Positions 55,577 through 64,000 of a DNA stretch of 64,000 bases are shown piece after piece. Numbering within the stretch: position 1 is the first letter of the stretch; the number at the start of each line of letters is the position of its first letter. This stretch comes from Pseudomonas graminis (GTDB lineage: Bacteria; Pseudomonadota; Gammaproteobacteria; Pseudomonadales; Pseudomonadaceae). Both the position numbers and the translations under genes were made by a program. The stretch covers positions 62,001 through 126,000 of the forward strand of contig NZ_MTSB01000010.1 in assembly GCF_002093745.1 (NCBI RefSeq). The letters run 5' to 3'. The notes below the pieces were generated by a model. That model was not told the origin of the DNA. It saw nothing but the letters and a program-made list of their open reading frames with translations, and did no database searches.

Positions 55577-57049
55577 TTAGAAAACCGAGGCGTAGTCGCC
55601 CAGTTCGATCTGTACCGACTTGATTCGCGTGTACTGGGCCAGCGAGCTGATGCCGTTCTCGCGACCGACGCCCGACTGCTTGTAACCGCCGACCGGCATC
55701 TGCGCTGCCGACTCGCCCCAGGCGTTGATCCAGCAGATGCCCGCTTCCAACAGATGGATCACGCGGTGCGCACGGTTCAGGTCGCGGGTCACGATGCCGG
55801 CCGCCAGACCGAAATCGGTGTCGTTGGCGCGGCGAACCACTTCGTCTTCGGTGTCATAGCCGAGGATGCTCATCACCGGGCCGAAGATCTCTTCGCGCAC
55901 AATGGTCATCTCGTCGGTGCAGTCGGAGAACACGGTCGGCGCAACGAACGCGCCCTTGTCGAATACGCCCCCGGTCAGACGGTCGCCGCCGCACAACAGG
56001 CGTGCGCCCTGCTCTTTGCCCTTGGCGATATAGCCCAACACACTTTCCATGTGTTCGAAGCTGACCAGCGGGCCGAAGTTGATGTTTTCGTCTTCAGGGT
56101 TGCCGGGACGAATACGCCTCACACGCTCAAGGATTTTGGCTTCGAATTCGGCTTTCAGCGCGTTCGGTACGAACACACGGGTGCCGTTGGTGCAAACCTG
56201 GCCGGAGCTGTAGAAGTTGGCCATCATTGCGATGTCGGCGGCGCGATCCAGATCAGCGTCGTCGAACACGATCAGCGGCGACTTGCCGCCCAGCTCCATA
56301 GTCACTTCCTTGAGCGACGAACTCGATGCACTGGCCATGACTTTCTTGCCGGTGTCGGTGCCGCCAGTGAAGGAGACTTTCTCGATGCGCGGATGCTCGG
56401 TGATCCAGGTGCCGACTTCACGGCCGCTGCCGGTCAACACGTTGAACACGCCGTTCGGCACGCCGGCTTCGGTGTAGATTTCTGCCAGCTTCAAGGTGGT
56501 CAGCGAGGTGACTTCACTTGGCTTGAAGATCATCGCGTTGCCCGCCGCCAGCGCTGGCGCGGATTTCCACAGGGCGATCTGGATCGGGTAGTTCCAGGCG
56601 CCGATGCCTGCAACCACGCCCAGCGGCTCGCGACGGGTGTAAACGAACGAGGAATCACGCAGCGGGATCTGTTCGCCTTCGATGGCGGGCACCAGACCTG
56701 CGTAGTACTCCAGCACGTCAGCGCCTGTCACCACATCGACATAACGGGTTTCGGAGATGGCCTTGCCGGTGTCCAGCGTCTCCAGCGCCGCCAGCTCATC
56801 GTTGCGTTCGCGCAGGATGTCGACGGCACGACGCAGGATGCGCGAACGCTCGACTGCGGTCATGGCGGCCCAGATCTTCTGGCCCTTTTCAGCGGCGACG
56901 ACAGCGCGCTCGACGTCTTCTTTGCCCGCGCGCTGGATCTGCGCCAGCACTTCGCCGTTGGCAGGGTTGATCGAGTCGAAGGTTTCAGTGTTGCTGGCGT
57001 CGACATAACCGCCGTCGATGTAGAGTTTCTGCAATTCAAAACGGGCCAT
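55577..57049 (-). CDS. betB: Betaine aldehyde dehydrogenase
   Basis: 490 residues. NAD(P)-dependent oxidation of betaine aldehyde to glycine betaine. Catalytic Cys in [15 protein letters not shown], general base Glu in [14 protein letters not shown], and cofactor motif [11 protein letters not shown]. Start [15 protein letters not shown]. Second gene of the operon, 106 bp after betI. Confidence 0.97.
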   Translation of the reverse strand: MARFELQKLYIDGGYVDASNTETFDSINPANGEVLAQIQRAGKEDVERAVVAAEKGQKIWAAMTAVERSRILRRAVDILRERNDELAALETLDTGKAISETRYVDVVTGADVLEYYAGLVPAIEGEQIPLRDSSFVYTRREPLGVVAGIGAWNYPIQIALWKSAPALAAGNAMIFKPSEVTSLTTLKLAEIYTEAGVPNGVFNVLTGSGREVGTWITEHPRIEKVSFTGGTDTGKKVMASASSSSLKEVTMELGGKSPLIVFDDADLDRAADIAMMANFYSSGQVCTNGTRVFVPNALKAEFEAKILERVRRIRPGNPEDENINFGPLVSFEHMESVLGYIAKGKEQGARLLCGGDRLTGGVFDKGAFVAPTVFSDCTDEMTIVREEIFGPVMSILGYDTEDEVVRRANDTDFGLAAGIVTRDLNRAHRVIHLLEAGICWINAWGESAAQMPVGGYKQSGVGRENGISSLAQYTRIKSVQIELGDYASVF

Positions 57050-57155
57050 AAAGTCCTCGCAAATTCAGTGGGGGAGGCGATGACTGATTTCAGTGTGCCG
57101 GAAACATTGGGCAACACGCGCATCCAGTCGTTCGGTGAGCAGGCTTCGAAAGCGC

Positions 57156-57749
57156 TTAGCTCGCCGATTTCGCCAGTTGGAAATCCATGTATTCGTAAGC
57201 GATCCGTTGCGCTTGCTCGGTGTCGAATGCATCGCCTGACAACGCGCCTCGCAGCCACAGCCCGTCTATCAGGGCTGCCAGCCCGCGGGCGGCGTTGCGT
57301 GCCTGTTCCAGTGGCAAGGTGCGACGGAACTGGCAGCACAGGTTCGAATACAGACGGTGGTCGTTGATGCGCTGCAATCGGTGCAGCGACGGGTGATGCA
57401 TGCTGGTTGCCCAGAAGGCCAGCCAGGTTTTCATGGCCGGACCGTTGACCTGACTGGCGTCGAAGTTGCCTTCGATGATCACCTGCAGATGCGCCCTGGG
57501 ACTGTCATCGGTCAACGCCTTCCGGCGCTCGCGGACGTTCTGGATCAGGGCGTTCATCAGATGCCGCATCGTGGCTGCGATCAGGCCGTTCTTGTCCTGA
57601 AAGTAGTGACTGATGATGCCGTTGGAGACGCCTGCCAGGCGTGCGATCAGCGCAATGCTGGCATCGCCCATACCCACCTGATCGACCGCCGTCAGCGTGG
57701 CCTGAATCAGTTGTTGGCGGCGGATGGGTTGCATACCGACCTTGGGCAT
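57156..57749 (-). CDS. betI: TetR-family repressor of choline oxidation
   Basis: 197 residues. N-terminal [31 protein letters not shown], ligand domain after residue 60. BetI represses betIBA and is released by choline or betaine aldehyde. First gene of its own operon; a palindromic operator sits 66 bp upstream. Confidence 0.95.
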   Translation of the reverse strand: MPKVGMQPIRRQQLIQATLTAVDQVGMGDASIALIARLAGVSNGIISHYFQDKNGLIAATMRHLMNALIQNVRERRKALTDDSPRAHLQVIIEGNFDASQVNGPAMKTWLAFWATSMHHPSLHRLQRINDHRLYSNLCCQFRRTLPLEQARNAARGLAALIDGLWLRGALSGDAFDTEQAQRIAYEYMDFQLAKSAS

Positions 57750-57814
57750 TGGCGCGAATCCTCCCGGTTGTCTGCAGTGATCGTTGTATCGAATTGACGG
57801 ACCCAGTCTAAAGA

Positions 57815-57844
57815 TTTTTTATTGAACGATCAATCAATAAAAAA
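57815..57844. promoter_or_regulatory. Probable BetI operator
   Basis: TTTTTTATTGA-N8-TCAATAAAAAA, an 11-bp perfect palindrome with an inner ATTGA-N4-TCAAT, 66 bp upstream of betI. E. coli and Pseudomonas BetI sites are centred on such ATTGA/TCAAT arms, so autoregulation is likely. Confidence 0.8.
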
Positions 57845-57912
57845 TCAGCGGCAAGGTTTCAGCTGCAAGCGGCAAGCTGAAAAATGCTGATAGCACCAGG
57901 CTGACATGACTC

Positions 57913-58004
57913 TGTGGGAGTGAGCTTGCTCACGAAAGCAGTGGTTCAAACGCCCCATTTCCGAGGGATGTACCGGCCCCTTCGTGAGCAAGCTCACTCC
58001 CACA
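57913..58004. repeat. REPIN (GTGGGAGTGAGC family)
   Basis: TGTGGGAGTGAGCTTGCTCA... at 57913 and its complement ending CTCACTCCCACA at 58004 flank about 44 bp. It is the same element as the one amplified in the soxG-purU array. Confidence 0.88.
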
Positions 58005-58038
58005 AGTGTGTGCGTGTGGGTAACTGGCGCTACATTCC

Positions 58039-59427
58039 TCAATCCTGCAACACCACATTCGCCAGTTCATCAATCGCTTCCTGCCTTTCGCCCTGATTCG
58101 GCTTGGGGTTCGGATTGAGCATCGACCACTGCGGGTGGGCACGGGCACGCGAAAGCGGTTCGGGGATCTTGCCCTTGCGCCAGGCTGTGTCCTGCGGCGT
58201 GGTCAGTTCGATGCTGTGCATGGCCGCATGGCCTCTCACGCCCAGCGCCAGCAGCAAATGCCGTTGACGCAGCGCCAGCAGGCGCAGCACCGCATCATCC
58301 ACGGTCAGTTCCCGGCGACCCTTGAACTTGCCCAGCAAACGACCTCCGTAGCTGCGCGCCGTTGATAACGCACCGCCCGCAATGGCCCCGACCAGCGCCG
58401 CTGCGCCGAGGGTCACGCCGCCCACCATCAGGTCCACCCCTGCCCCGGCTGCCGCACCCGCCGCGACGCCACCGCCGACCCGCACGCCCATCAGCTTGAG
58501 GGTTTCCGGGTTGAACAGGTCATCGCCCCAACGTCCGTCCATCAACGGCAAATCGCCGGTCGACACATCGTCCTTGCGAAACGCATGCAGTTTGAGCAGC
58601 GCCTCGACACAGTGTTGCTCGCGCTGACGAACCGCTTTGCGCAACCCGTCCACCGCTTGCTGCTCCTGATCGGCGGTGGTCTCGACGCTGCGCCGACAAG
58701 CCGCACAATCGATCAGCATTTCCGCGATCAGACGTGCTGCGCTGTGGCGCTTGGCTACACGTTGCTTTTCCTGATCGGCAATCAGGCGTTCCAGCCGGGG
58801 GCGCGCGCTTTCCAGCAGCAACGCCAGGCTTTCGTAGAGACGGCGGCCTCCGTCTTCCGGCGGTGCCACGCTGTCAAACCGCACCAGTGCGTGCAGGCCC
58901 AGACGCGAAAGGGCTTCGCGCCACTCGGGTTCGCGGTGCTGCTGGGCGCTCACGAAATTCAGCACGGGCAGCAACGGCTTGCCGCAACTCGCCAGTACCG
59001 CCAGTTCGTCCCGGTATTTGGCCAGCACCGGCTCACGCGCATCAATGACGTACAGCCCCGCGTCCGAGCCGAGCAACTGGCGCAGCACCTTGGCCTCCTG
59101 CTCGAAACGCTGCCGTGCTTCGCTGCCTTCCAGAAAGCGCGCCAATCGCGCCGGGCCATCCAGTCGTTCGCCGGGACGATCCAGGCGCTCCAGATAATCG
59201 AGCAGCGCAATGGCGTCTTCCAGCCCGGGCGTGTCGTACAGCTCGACCAATGCCTGACCGTCCACCGACAGGCGTGCGCCTTCTACATGGCGCGTGGTGC
59301 TGGGCCGGTGTGACACTTCACCGAAGCTGACATCACCGGTCAACGTGCGCAGCAGCGAGGTCTTGCCGACGTTGGTGTGTCCGACCACAGCCAGTTTGAT
59401 GGCGCGAGCGCTGTCTGCTTCAGTCAT
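58039..59427 (-). CDS. Dynamin-like/Era-like GTPase with DUF3482
   Basis: 462 residues. GTPase domain with P-loop GHTNVGKTSLL (16-26), switch RPSTTRHVEG, DTPG near residue 67 and a DAREPVLAKYRDEL region in place of a clear NKxD. The C-terminal half (DUF3482) has a CxxC pair (CAACRR) and a Gly/Ala-rich hydrophobic stretch (about 312-352) that could insert into membranes. Start overlaps the end of the DUF2868 gene by 8 bp. No known function. Confidence 0.85.
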   Translation of the reverse strand: MTEADSARAIKLAVVGHTNVGKTSLLRTLTGDVSFGEVSHRPSTTRHVEGARLSVDGQALVELYDTPGLEDAIALLDYLERLDRPGERLDGPARLARFLEGSEARQRFEQEAKVLRQLLGSDAGLYVIDAREPVLAKYRDELAVLASCGKPLLPVLNFVSAQQHREPEWREALSRLGLHALVRFDSVAPPEDGGRRLYESLALLLESARPRLERLIADQEKQRVAKRHSAARLIAEMLIDCAACRRSVETTADQEQQAVDGLRKAVRQREQHCVEALLKLHAFRKDDVSTGDLPLMDGRWGDDLFNPETLKLMGVRVGGGVAAGAAAGAGVDLMVGGVTLGAAALVGAIAGGALSTARSYGGRLLGKFKGRRELTVDDAVLRLLALRQRHLLLALGVRGHAAMHSIELTTPQDTAWRKGKIPEPLSRARAHPQWSMLNPNPKPNQGERQEAIDELANVVLQD

Positions 59428-60814
59428 GGCCTGTCTCCAGCCAGCTCAGCGGCGCGTGGTCCGCATGTGGCAATTGAAGTTGATCCAGTGCGACATGCCA
59501 GTCGTCCAGGCGCTCCGGGTCGAGCGTCTGCCCGGCAGGCGCAGGCAGCAGCCAGAGGCGAGTCGCCCCGGCGCAACGTGCCAGCTCTGCAATCAGCGCC
59601 AGGCTGCCACGGTCCGGCGAGCGGCGTGGGTCGCAGGCGATCAACAGACGGGCGGGTGGATAATGGGCCAACTGCTCCAGCAGCTTGTGGCGCGACTCGC
59701 GACTGTCGAGAACGCCGGCGTTGGCGACCCCGGAAGGCAATTGAGGCGGCCAGACCTGCTGATCATCCAGCTCGACTGCAACCAGCAGGGCACCGTCGCT
59801 CTCAACCGCTCCCAGGCCGGATTGCACCTGATGCAGTGCAGCAGGCTCGGCGTCACTGACGCCCAACCGCTCGCTGCTCGGCATCAGGTGCTCACGCAAT
59901 TCGAGGTAGCGCGGCAGCTCGAGATCGAGGCGCAGCGCTGCACGCCCACGCTTCCAGCGCCACAGGCAGAACGCCGCCAGCAACAGGCGCGGCACTATGC
60001 CGTACACCAGCAGCACGCCCACCAGCCATGCCGCCCAGGCCTGTCGCGCATTCTCGATACTCAGCGCGCCACGGCCACTGGCGCGAATCATGGTGTCGTC
60101 CGGCACACTGAATCCCAGCCAGGCCGGAAGACTGCCGAGTGCCTGAGTCAGGCTGACGAAGGTGTCGCTGCTCAGAATGGTGGTTTCCCAGACAAAACCG
60201 TAGCGCCGGGTTGCCATCAGCATCAACAGCAACACCAGCGCACTGACCAGCGCCAGCAGCCACAGGCTGTGAACCACCAGCCCCAGCACCCAGCGATTGA
60301 GTCGCTTGCGTTGCAGCAGCAAAACCAGCGCCGGGGCAAGTTGCGCAGCCTGAGCGTCACGGGCGAGCTTTTCGCTCAGCCACAGCCACAAACGGCCCAG
60401 CCCGGTATTGCTGCGCCCGGCAAAGAGCAAACTCAGTGCCCAACTGAGCAACATTAAAAGATTCAACCCAAGCAGACTGCCCAGCGCCCAGAACACGTTG
60501 ACCGGCGCCTGTCCGTCTCCCATCGCGGCGAAGGCCAGACCTGCCCCGCTGATGACGGCCAGCACGGCCAGCGCCATCAACGCCAGCCGCGCGCCTTGCT
60601 TCCAGCGATGCAGTGCCGCAAGCATGCCGTCGCGTTCCGCCAGCCCGAGGGCGCGGTGCGTGATGCGTACAGTCAGGTCGCCACCGGCAGCGCGGGCACG
60701 ACGATTGGCTTCCTGATCATCCAGCGCGCCAGCCTGTTGTTCACGCAGGCGCACCGCTTCGGTCAGCCAGAGGGTATCGAGTGGGGTCAGTGCAGTCACA
60801 CAGTGTCTCTTCAT
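59420..60814 (-). CDS. DUF2868 membrane protein
   Basis: 464 residues with about four membrane segments: LALMALAVLAVISGAGLAFA, SLLGLNLLMLLSWALSLLFA, LWLLALVSALVLLLMLMATR and WLVGVLLVYGIVPRLLLAAFCLW, then a soluble C-terminal domain (~150 aa). It is always seen with the DUF3482 GTPase gene in my memory of Pseudomonas genomes. It is presumably the membrane partner of the GTPase. A GTG five codons downstream (VTALTPL) is an alternative start. Confidence 0.82.
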   Translation of the reverse strand: MKRHCVTALTPLDTLWLTEAVRLREQQAGALDDQEANRRARAAGGDLTVRITHRALGLAERDGMLAALHRWKQGARLALMALAVLAVISGAGLAFAAMGDGQAPVNVFWALGSLLGLNLLMLLSWALSLLFAGRSNTGLGRLWLWLSEKLARDAQAAQLAPALVLLLQRKRLNRWVLGLVVHSLWLLALVSALVLLLMLMATRRYGFVWETTILSSDTFVSLTQALGSLPAWLGFSVPDDTMIRASGRGALSIENARQAWAAWLVGVLLVYGIVPRLLLAAFCLWRWKRGRAALRLDLELPRYLELREHLMPSSERLGVSDAEPAALHQVQSGLGAVESDGALLVAVELDDQQVWPPQLPSGVANAGVLDSRESRHKLLEQLAHYPPARLLIACDPRRSPDRGSLALIAELARCAGATRLWLLPAPAGQTLDPERLDDWHVALDQLQLPHADHAPLSWLETGHD

Positions 60815-60910
60815 TGAATTCTGCGGTGAGCATAACCGCTGTCATGGGACTGAGCACGGCGCGTATCAGTTCAGTCGCCCGGCCCGCGACCTCCTGATAT
60901 CCTCGCGCTC

Positions 60911-61423
60911 ATGAAAACTCATCTGCCTCTCAGCCTGATTGCCGCCCTTGGTGAAAACCGAGTGATCGGCGTCGACAATTCCATGCCCTGGCATTTGCCG
61001 GGGGACTTCAAGTATTTCAAGGCGACGACCCTCGGCAAGCCGATCATCATGGGTCGCAAGACCTGGGATTCCCTGGGCCGCCCCCTGCCCGGCCGCCTGA
61101 ATCTGGTGGTCAGCCGCCAGCCCGACCTGCAACTCGATGGCGCGGAAGTGTTCCCTTCGCTGGAGGCCGCCGTGGTGCGGGCCGAGCAATGGGCGCAGGC
61201 ACAGGGCGTCGATGAAGTGATGCTGATTGGCGGCGCACAGCTTTATGCGCAGGGCCTTGCGCAGGCGGACCGCCTGTACCTGACTCGCGTTGCCTTGAGC
61301 CCTGAGGGCGATGCGTGGTTTCCGGAGTTTGATACGGCGCAATGGGCATTGGTGTCCAACACCGGGAACGCCGCCGAGGATGACAAGCCCGCTTACCATT
61401 TTGAGGTGTGGGAGCGCGTCTGA
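60911..61423 (+). CDS. folA: Dihydrofolate reductase
   Basis: 170 residues. NADPH-dependent reduction of dihydrofolate to tetrahydrofolate, the target of trimethoprim. LIAALGENRVIGVDNSMPWHLPGD with the active-site loop, MGRKTWDSLGRPLPGR for NADPH and IGGAQLYAQGL. Adjacent to the DUF2868 gene but divergent from it. Confidence 0.96.
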   Translation: MKTHLPLSLIAALGENRVIGVDNSMPWHLPGDFKYFKATTLGKPIIMGRKTWDSLGRPLPGRLNLVVSRQPDLQLDGAEVFPSLEAAVVRAEQWAQAQGVDEVMLIGGAQLYAQGLAQADRLYLTRVALSPEGDAWFPEFDTAQWALVSNTGNAAEDDKPAYHFEVWERV

Positions 61424-61611
61424 CCGCGTCTTTCAACCCGATCACGGCCACCGGATAAAAACGGTAGCAAAAGTGTCGTTTTTGGTTTTGGCGTCGCAAA
61501 TAAAGGGGCAAACGGCGTCTTTCGGCCTTTTTCGGGTCGCTGATGTACTTTTGCCTTCACAATAATTTGTTACGGTCTGCCCCTTCGTTTTTTGACAAGG
61601 GGTAATTGCTT

Positions 61612-62670
61612 ATGAAATTCGTGCCAAAACTGTTGGCTGCCGCCGTCTGCCTCGGGCTTGCCGGCCAGGTGATCGCGGCCACCGAATTGAAGCATTGGCC
61701 CGAGCCTGCGGCCAAGGCGCTCGACGCGATGATCGCGGCGAATGCCAAAAAGGGCAATTACGCAGTCTTCGACATGGACAACACCAGCTACCGCTTCGAC
61801 CTTGAAGAATCGCTGCTGCCGTACATGGAAAACAAAGGCCTGATCACCCGCGAAACGCTAGACCCTTCGTTGAAACTCATCCCCTTCAAAGACACCGCCG
61901 AGCACAAGGAAAGCCTGTTCAGTTACTACTATCGCCTGTGCGAAATAGACGACATGGTCTGCTACCCGTGGGTCGCCCAAGTGTTTTCCGGCTTCACGCT
62001 CCAAGAGCTGAAAGGCTATGTCGATGAGCTGATGGCCCTCAAAAAACCGATCCCGGCGACGTATTACGAGGGCGACACCGTCAAGCAGCTTAATGTCGAG
62101 CCGCCACGCGTGTTCACCGGCCAGACCGAGCTGTACAACAAGCTGATGGAAAACGGCATCGAGGTCTACGTGATGACCGCTGCGTCCGAAGAGCTGGTGC
62201 GCATGGTCGCCGCCGACCCCAAGTACGGTTACAACGTCAAACCACAGAACGTGATTGGCGTGACCACGCTGCTCAAGGACCGCAAGACCGGTGAACTGAC
62301 CACAGCACGCAAGCAGATCACCGCAGGCAACTATGACCCGAAAAGCAACATGGGCCTGGAGCTGACGCCGTACCTGTGGACCCCGGCAACCTGGATGGCC
62401 GGCAAGCAGGCGGCGATTCTGACGTACATCGATCAATGGAAAAAACCGGTCCTGGTGGGTGGCGATACCCCGACCAGCGATGGCTACATGCTGTTTCACA
62501 GCGTCGACGTGAGCAAGGGCGGCGTACACCTGTGGATCAACCGCAAGGACAAGTACATGACCCAGCTCAACGGCATGATCAAGGCCAATGCCGAGGCTCA
62601 GGCCAAGGAAAAGCTGCCAGTCACGGCAGACAAGAACTGGGTGATCGTCAAGCCGGACGAGATTCAGTAA
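61612..62670 (+). CDS. pchP: Phosphorylcholine phosphatase (HAD family)
   Basis: 352 residues with a Sec signal peptide (MKFVPKLLAAAVCLGLAGQVIA). HAD motif I YAVFDMDNTSYRFD with the nucleophile Asp and second Asp, motif II VYVMTAASEELV, and motif IV VGGDTPTSDGYML. It matches P. aeruginosa PchP, which removes phosphate from phosphorylcholine in the periplasm, feeding choline to the cbc and bet systems; that gene is a GbdR target there. The ATG at 61612 follows AAGGGG; a TTG two codons upstream is less likely. Confidence 0.9.
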   Translation: MKFVPKLLAAAVCLGLAGQVIAATELKHWPEPAAKALDAMIAANAKKGNYAVFDMDNTSYRFDLEESLLPYMENKGLITRETLDPSLKLIPFKDTAEHKESLFSYYYRLCEIDDMVCYPWVAQVFSGFTLQELKGYVDELMALKKPIPATYYEGDTVKQLNVEPPRVFTGQTELYNKLMENGIEVYVMTAASEELVRMVAADPKYGYNVKPQNVIGVTTLLKDRKTGELTTARKQITAGNYDPKSNMGLELTPYLWTPATWMAGKQAAILTYIDQWKKPVLVGGDTPTSDGYMLFHSVDVSKGGVHLWINRKDKYMTQLNGMIKANAEAQAKEKLPVTADKNWVIVKPDEIQ

Positions 62671-62731
62671 GCGGCGGGAAACGCTTCAAGCGGCAAGGTC
62701 GTGCCCGGGTGACCGGGCACGATCAGCCCAT

Positions 62732-63466
62732 TCAATCGACCTTTTCGAACTTCAGGTCCCAGACCCCGTGGCCGAGTTTCTCGCCACGGCGTTCGAACTT
62801 GGTGATCGGACGCTCTGCAGGACGTGGCACGTACTGGTTGTCCTCGGCCAGATTGCGATAGCCAGGCGCTACGCTCATCACTTCCAGCATGTATTCCGCG
62901 TAAGGCCCCCAATCGGTGGCCATGTGGAACACCCCGCCCACCTTCAGCTTGCTGCGCACCAGTGCGACGAACTCGGGTTGTACGATGCGGCGTTTATGGT
63001 GGCGACTCTTGTGCCAAGGGTCCGGGAAGAAGAGCATCAGCCGATCAAGGCTGTTATCGGCAATGCAGCGGTTCAGCACTTCAATGGCGTCACAATCGTA
63101 GACGCGCACGTTGGTCAGCCCTTGGGTCAACACACCATTGAGCAACGCGCCCACGCCCGGCGAATGCACTTCGACACCGATGAAATCCTGCTCGGGAGCA
63201 GCCGCAGCCATTTCCAGCAACGATTGACCCATGCCGAAGCCGATCTCCAGCGTGCGCGGTGCAGAGCGGCCGAACACGTGGTCGAAATTCACCGGCGCGT
63301 CGGTCAGCGACAGGCCGAACAGCGGGCGGCCCTGATCCAGACCACGTTGCTGGCCTTCGGTCATGCGACCGGCACGCATCACGAAACTCTTGATGCGGCG
63401 GTGCGGGCGCTCTTCGCCTTCTTCGGTAGCAGGCAACTCTGGGTGCGGAACGTGCGAATCAGTCAT
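62732..63466 (-). CDS. trmB: tRNA (guanine-N7-)-methyltransferase
   Basis: 244 residues. Forms m7G46 in tRNA variable loops. SAM motif [25 protein letters not shown], and the conserved [23 protein letters not shown]. Start ATG at 63466, just after a TTG. Ten bp downstream of thiG on the same strand, a typical pair. Confidence 0.95.
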   Translation of the reverse strand: MTDSHVPHPELPATEEGEERPHRRIKSFVMRAGRMTEGQQRGLDQGRPLFGLSLTDAPVNFDHVFGRSAPRTLEIGFGMGQSLLEMAAAAPEQDFIGVEVHSPGVGALLNGVLTQGLTNVRVYDCDAIEVLNRCIADNSLDRLMLFFPDPWHKSRHHKRRIVQPEFVALVRSKLKVGGVFHMATDWGPYAEYMLEVMSVAPGYRNLAEDNQYVPRPAERPITKFERRGEKLGHGVWDLKFEKVD

Positions 63467-63476
63467 CAACGGGCTC

Positions 63477-64000
63477 TTACTTGATCAGGCCATCCAGCGG
63501 CGAGGACGCGCTGGCATAGAGTTTTCGTGGCATGCGCCCGGCGAGGTACGCCAGACGACCGGCAATTACAGCGTGCTTCATGGCTTCAGCCATCATGACC
63601 GGCTGCTGAGCGTGGGCGATGGCCGAGTTCATCAACACGGCTTCGCAACCCAGCTCCATCGCGATGGTGGCATCGGACGCCGTGCCGACACCGGCATCGA
63701 CCAGCACCGGCACCCTGGTTTCCTCAAGGATGATCTGCAGGTTGTACGGATTGCAGATGCCCAGACCGCTGCCGATCAGACCGGCCAGCGGCATGATCGC
63801 AATGCAGCCGATTTCCGCCAGCTGACGGGCAATGATCGGGTCATCGCTGGTGTAGACCATGACATCAAAGCCGTCCTTGACCAGTATTTCAGCGGCCTTG
63901 AGGGTTTCGATGACATTGGGGAACAGGGTTTTCTGATCCGCCAGTACTTCGAGCTTGACCAGGTTACGGCCGTCGAGCAGTTCGCGGGACAGGCGGCAGG
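63477..64000 (-). CDS. thiG: Thiazole synthase, partial (N-terminus beyond the window)
   Basis: The minus-strand frame is open to the window edge and covers about the last 174 residues. Ends in [32 protein letters not shown]..., the phosphate-binding end of the ThiG TIM barrel, with [18 protein letters not shown]. It forms the thiazole phosphate of thiamin from dehydroglycine, deoxyxylulose phosphate and ThiS thiocarboxylate. thiS should follow to the right. Confidence 0.93.
   Translation of the reverse strand, partial: CRLSRELLDGRNLVKLEVLADQKTLFPNVIETLKAAEILVKDGFDVMVYTSDDPIIARQLAEIGCIAIMPLAGLIGSGLGICNPYNLQIILEETRVPVLVDAGVGTASDATIAMELGCEAVLMNSAIAHAQQPVMMAEAMKHAVIAGRLAYLAGRMPRKLYASASSPLDGLIK

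Noticed and set aside
54767..57367. 866-codon open frame on the plus strand opposite betA and betB
   Set aside because: It is the antisense shadow of two well-supported enzymes; the translation is rich in His, Gln, Arg and Val with no family features and no ribosome-binding site.

Overview
The window is a stretch of a Pseudomonas chromosome, almost certainly of the P. syringae group. The evidence is high GC, the bioBFHCD cluster next to two FadE-type acyl-CoA dehydrogenases, a soxBDAG/purU/fdhA cluster with gbdR and cbcXWV, betIBA, and REP elements built on a GTGGGAGTGAGCTTGCTCAC core. No tRNA or rRNA gene, prophage, IS element or CRISPR array was seen. The 3' end of the window cuts through thiG.

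Layout. (1) 17-5927, minus strand: two ~600-residue acyl-CoA dehydrogenases flanking a membrane-anchored diguanylate cyclase, then a small flagellar-rod-like protein. (2) 6081-10632, minus strand: biotin operon bioB-F-H-C-D with 8-bp gene overlaps, driven by a good sigma70 promoter. A BirA-type operator overlaps that promoter and also lies inside the first codons of divergent comF. (3) 10722-14468, plus strand: comF, an orphan ModE-like regulator and a Tat-exported PhoX phosphatase with a Pho-box-like element. (4) 14608-20158, minus strand: a tightly overlapping operon of LacI regulator, periplasmic binding protein, two permeases, ATPase and calcineurin-like phosphodiesterase; its substrate is uncertain. 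(5) 20352-29048: srkA, rarD, gcvR, glcB, a lone receiver protein, and a cNMP/CBS/DUF294 protein coupled to a DEDDh exonuclease. (6) 29196-31785: a second-type ZapA with a coiled-coil partner, and a chemoreceptor.

(7) 31849-46731 is the main metabolic block: gbdR, the choline transporter cbcXWV, then glyA-soxBDAG-purU-fdhA. It imports choline and oxidises sarcosine to glycine while handling the released C1 units. betIBA (53729-57749) makes glycine betaine from choline, and pchP (61612-62670) releases choline from phosphorylcholine. The demethylation steps between betaine and sarcosine (gbcAB, dgcAB) are not in the window. Between soxG and purU sits a 1-kb array of four tandem repeats that arose by local duplication. 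It carries a chimeric copy of the purU start fused to the soxG end and four perfect DnaA boxes.

(8) 46781-49601: two short Rhs-core proteins with unrelated C-terminal domains around a DUF2780 protein. The first has an AT-rich C-terminal region with two PPxY motifs and no room for an adjacent immunity gene. (9) 49673-53383: acyltransferase, retropepsin-like protease, GST, and a PepSY membrane protein with a small membrane partner. (10) 58039-64000: a GTPase/DUF2868 membrane pair of unknown function, folA, pchP, trmB and partial thiG.

Starts were set by family alignment from memory, ribosome-binding sites and gene overlaps. All functional calls rest on reading the sequence; no database search was possible.
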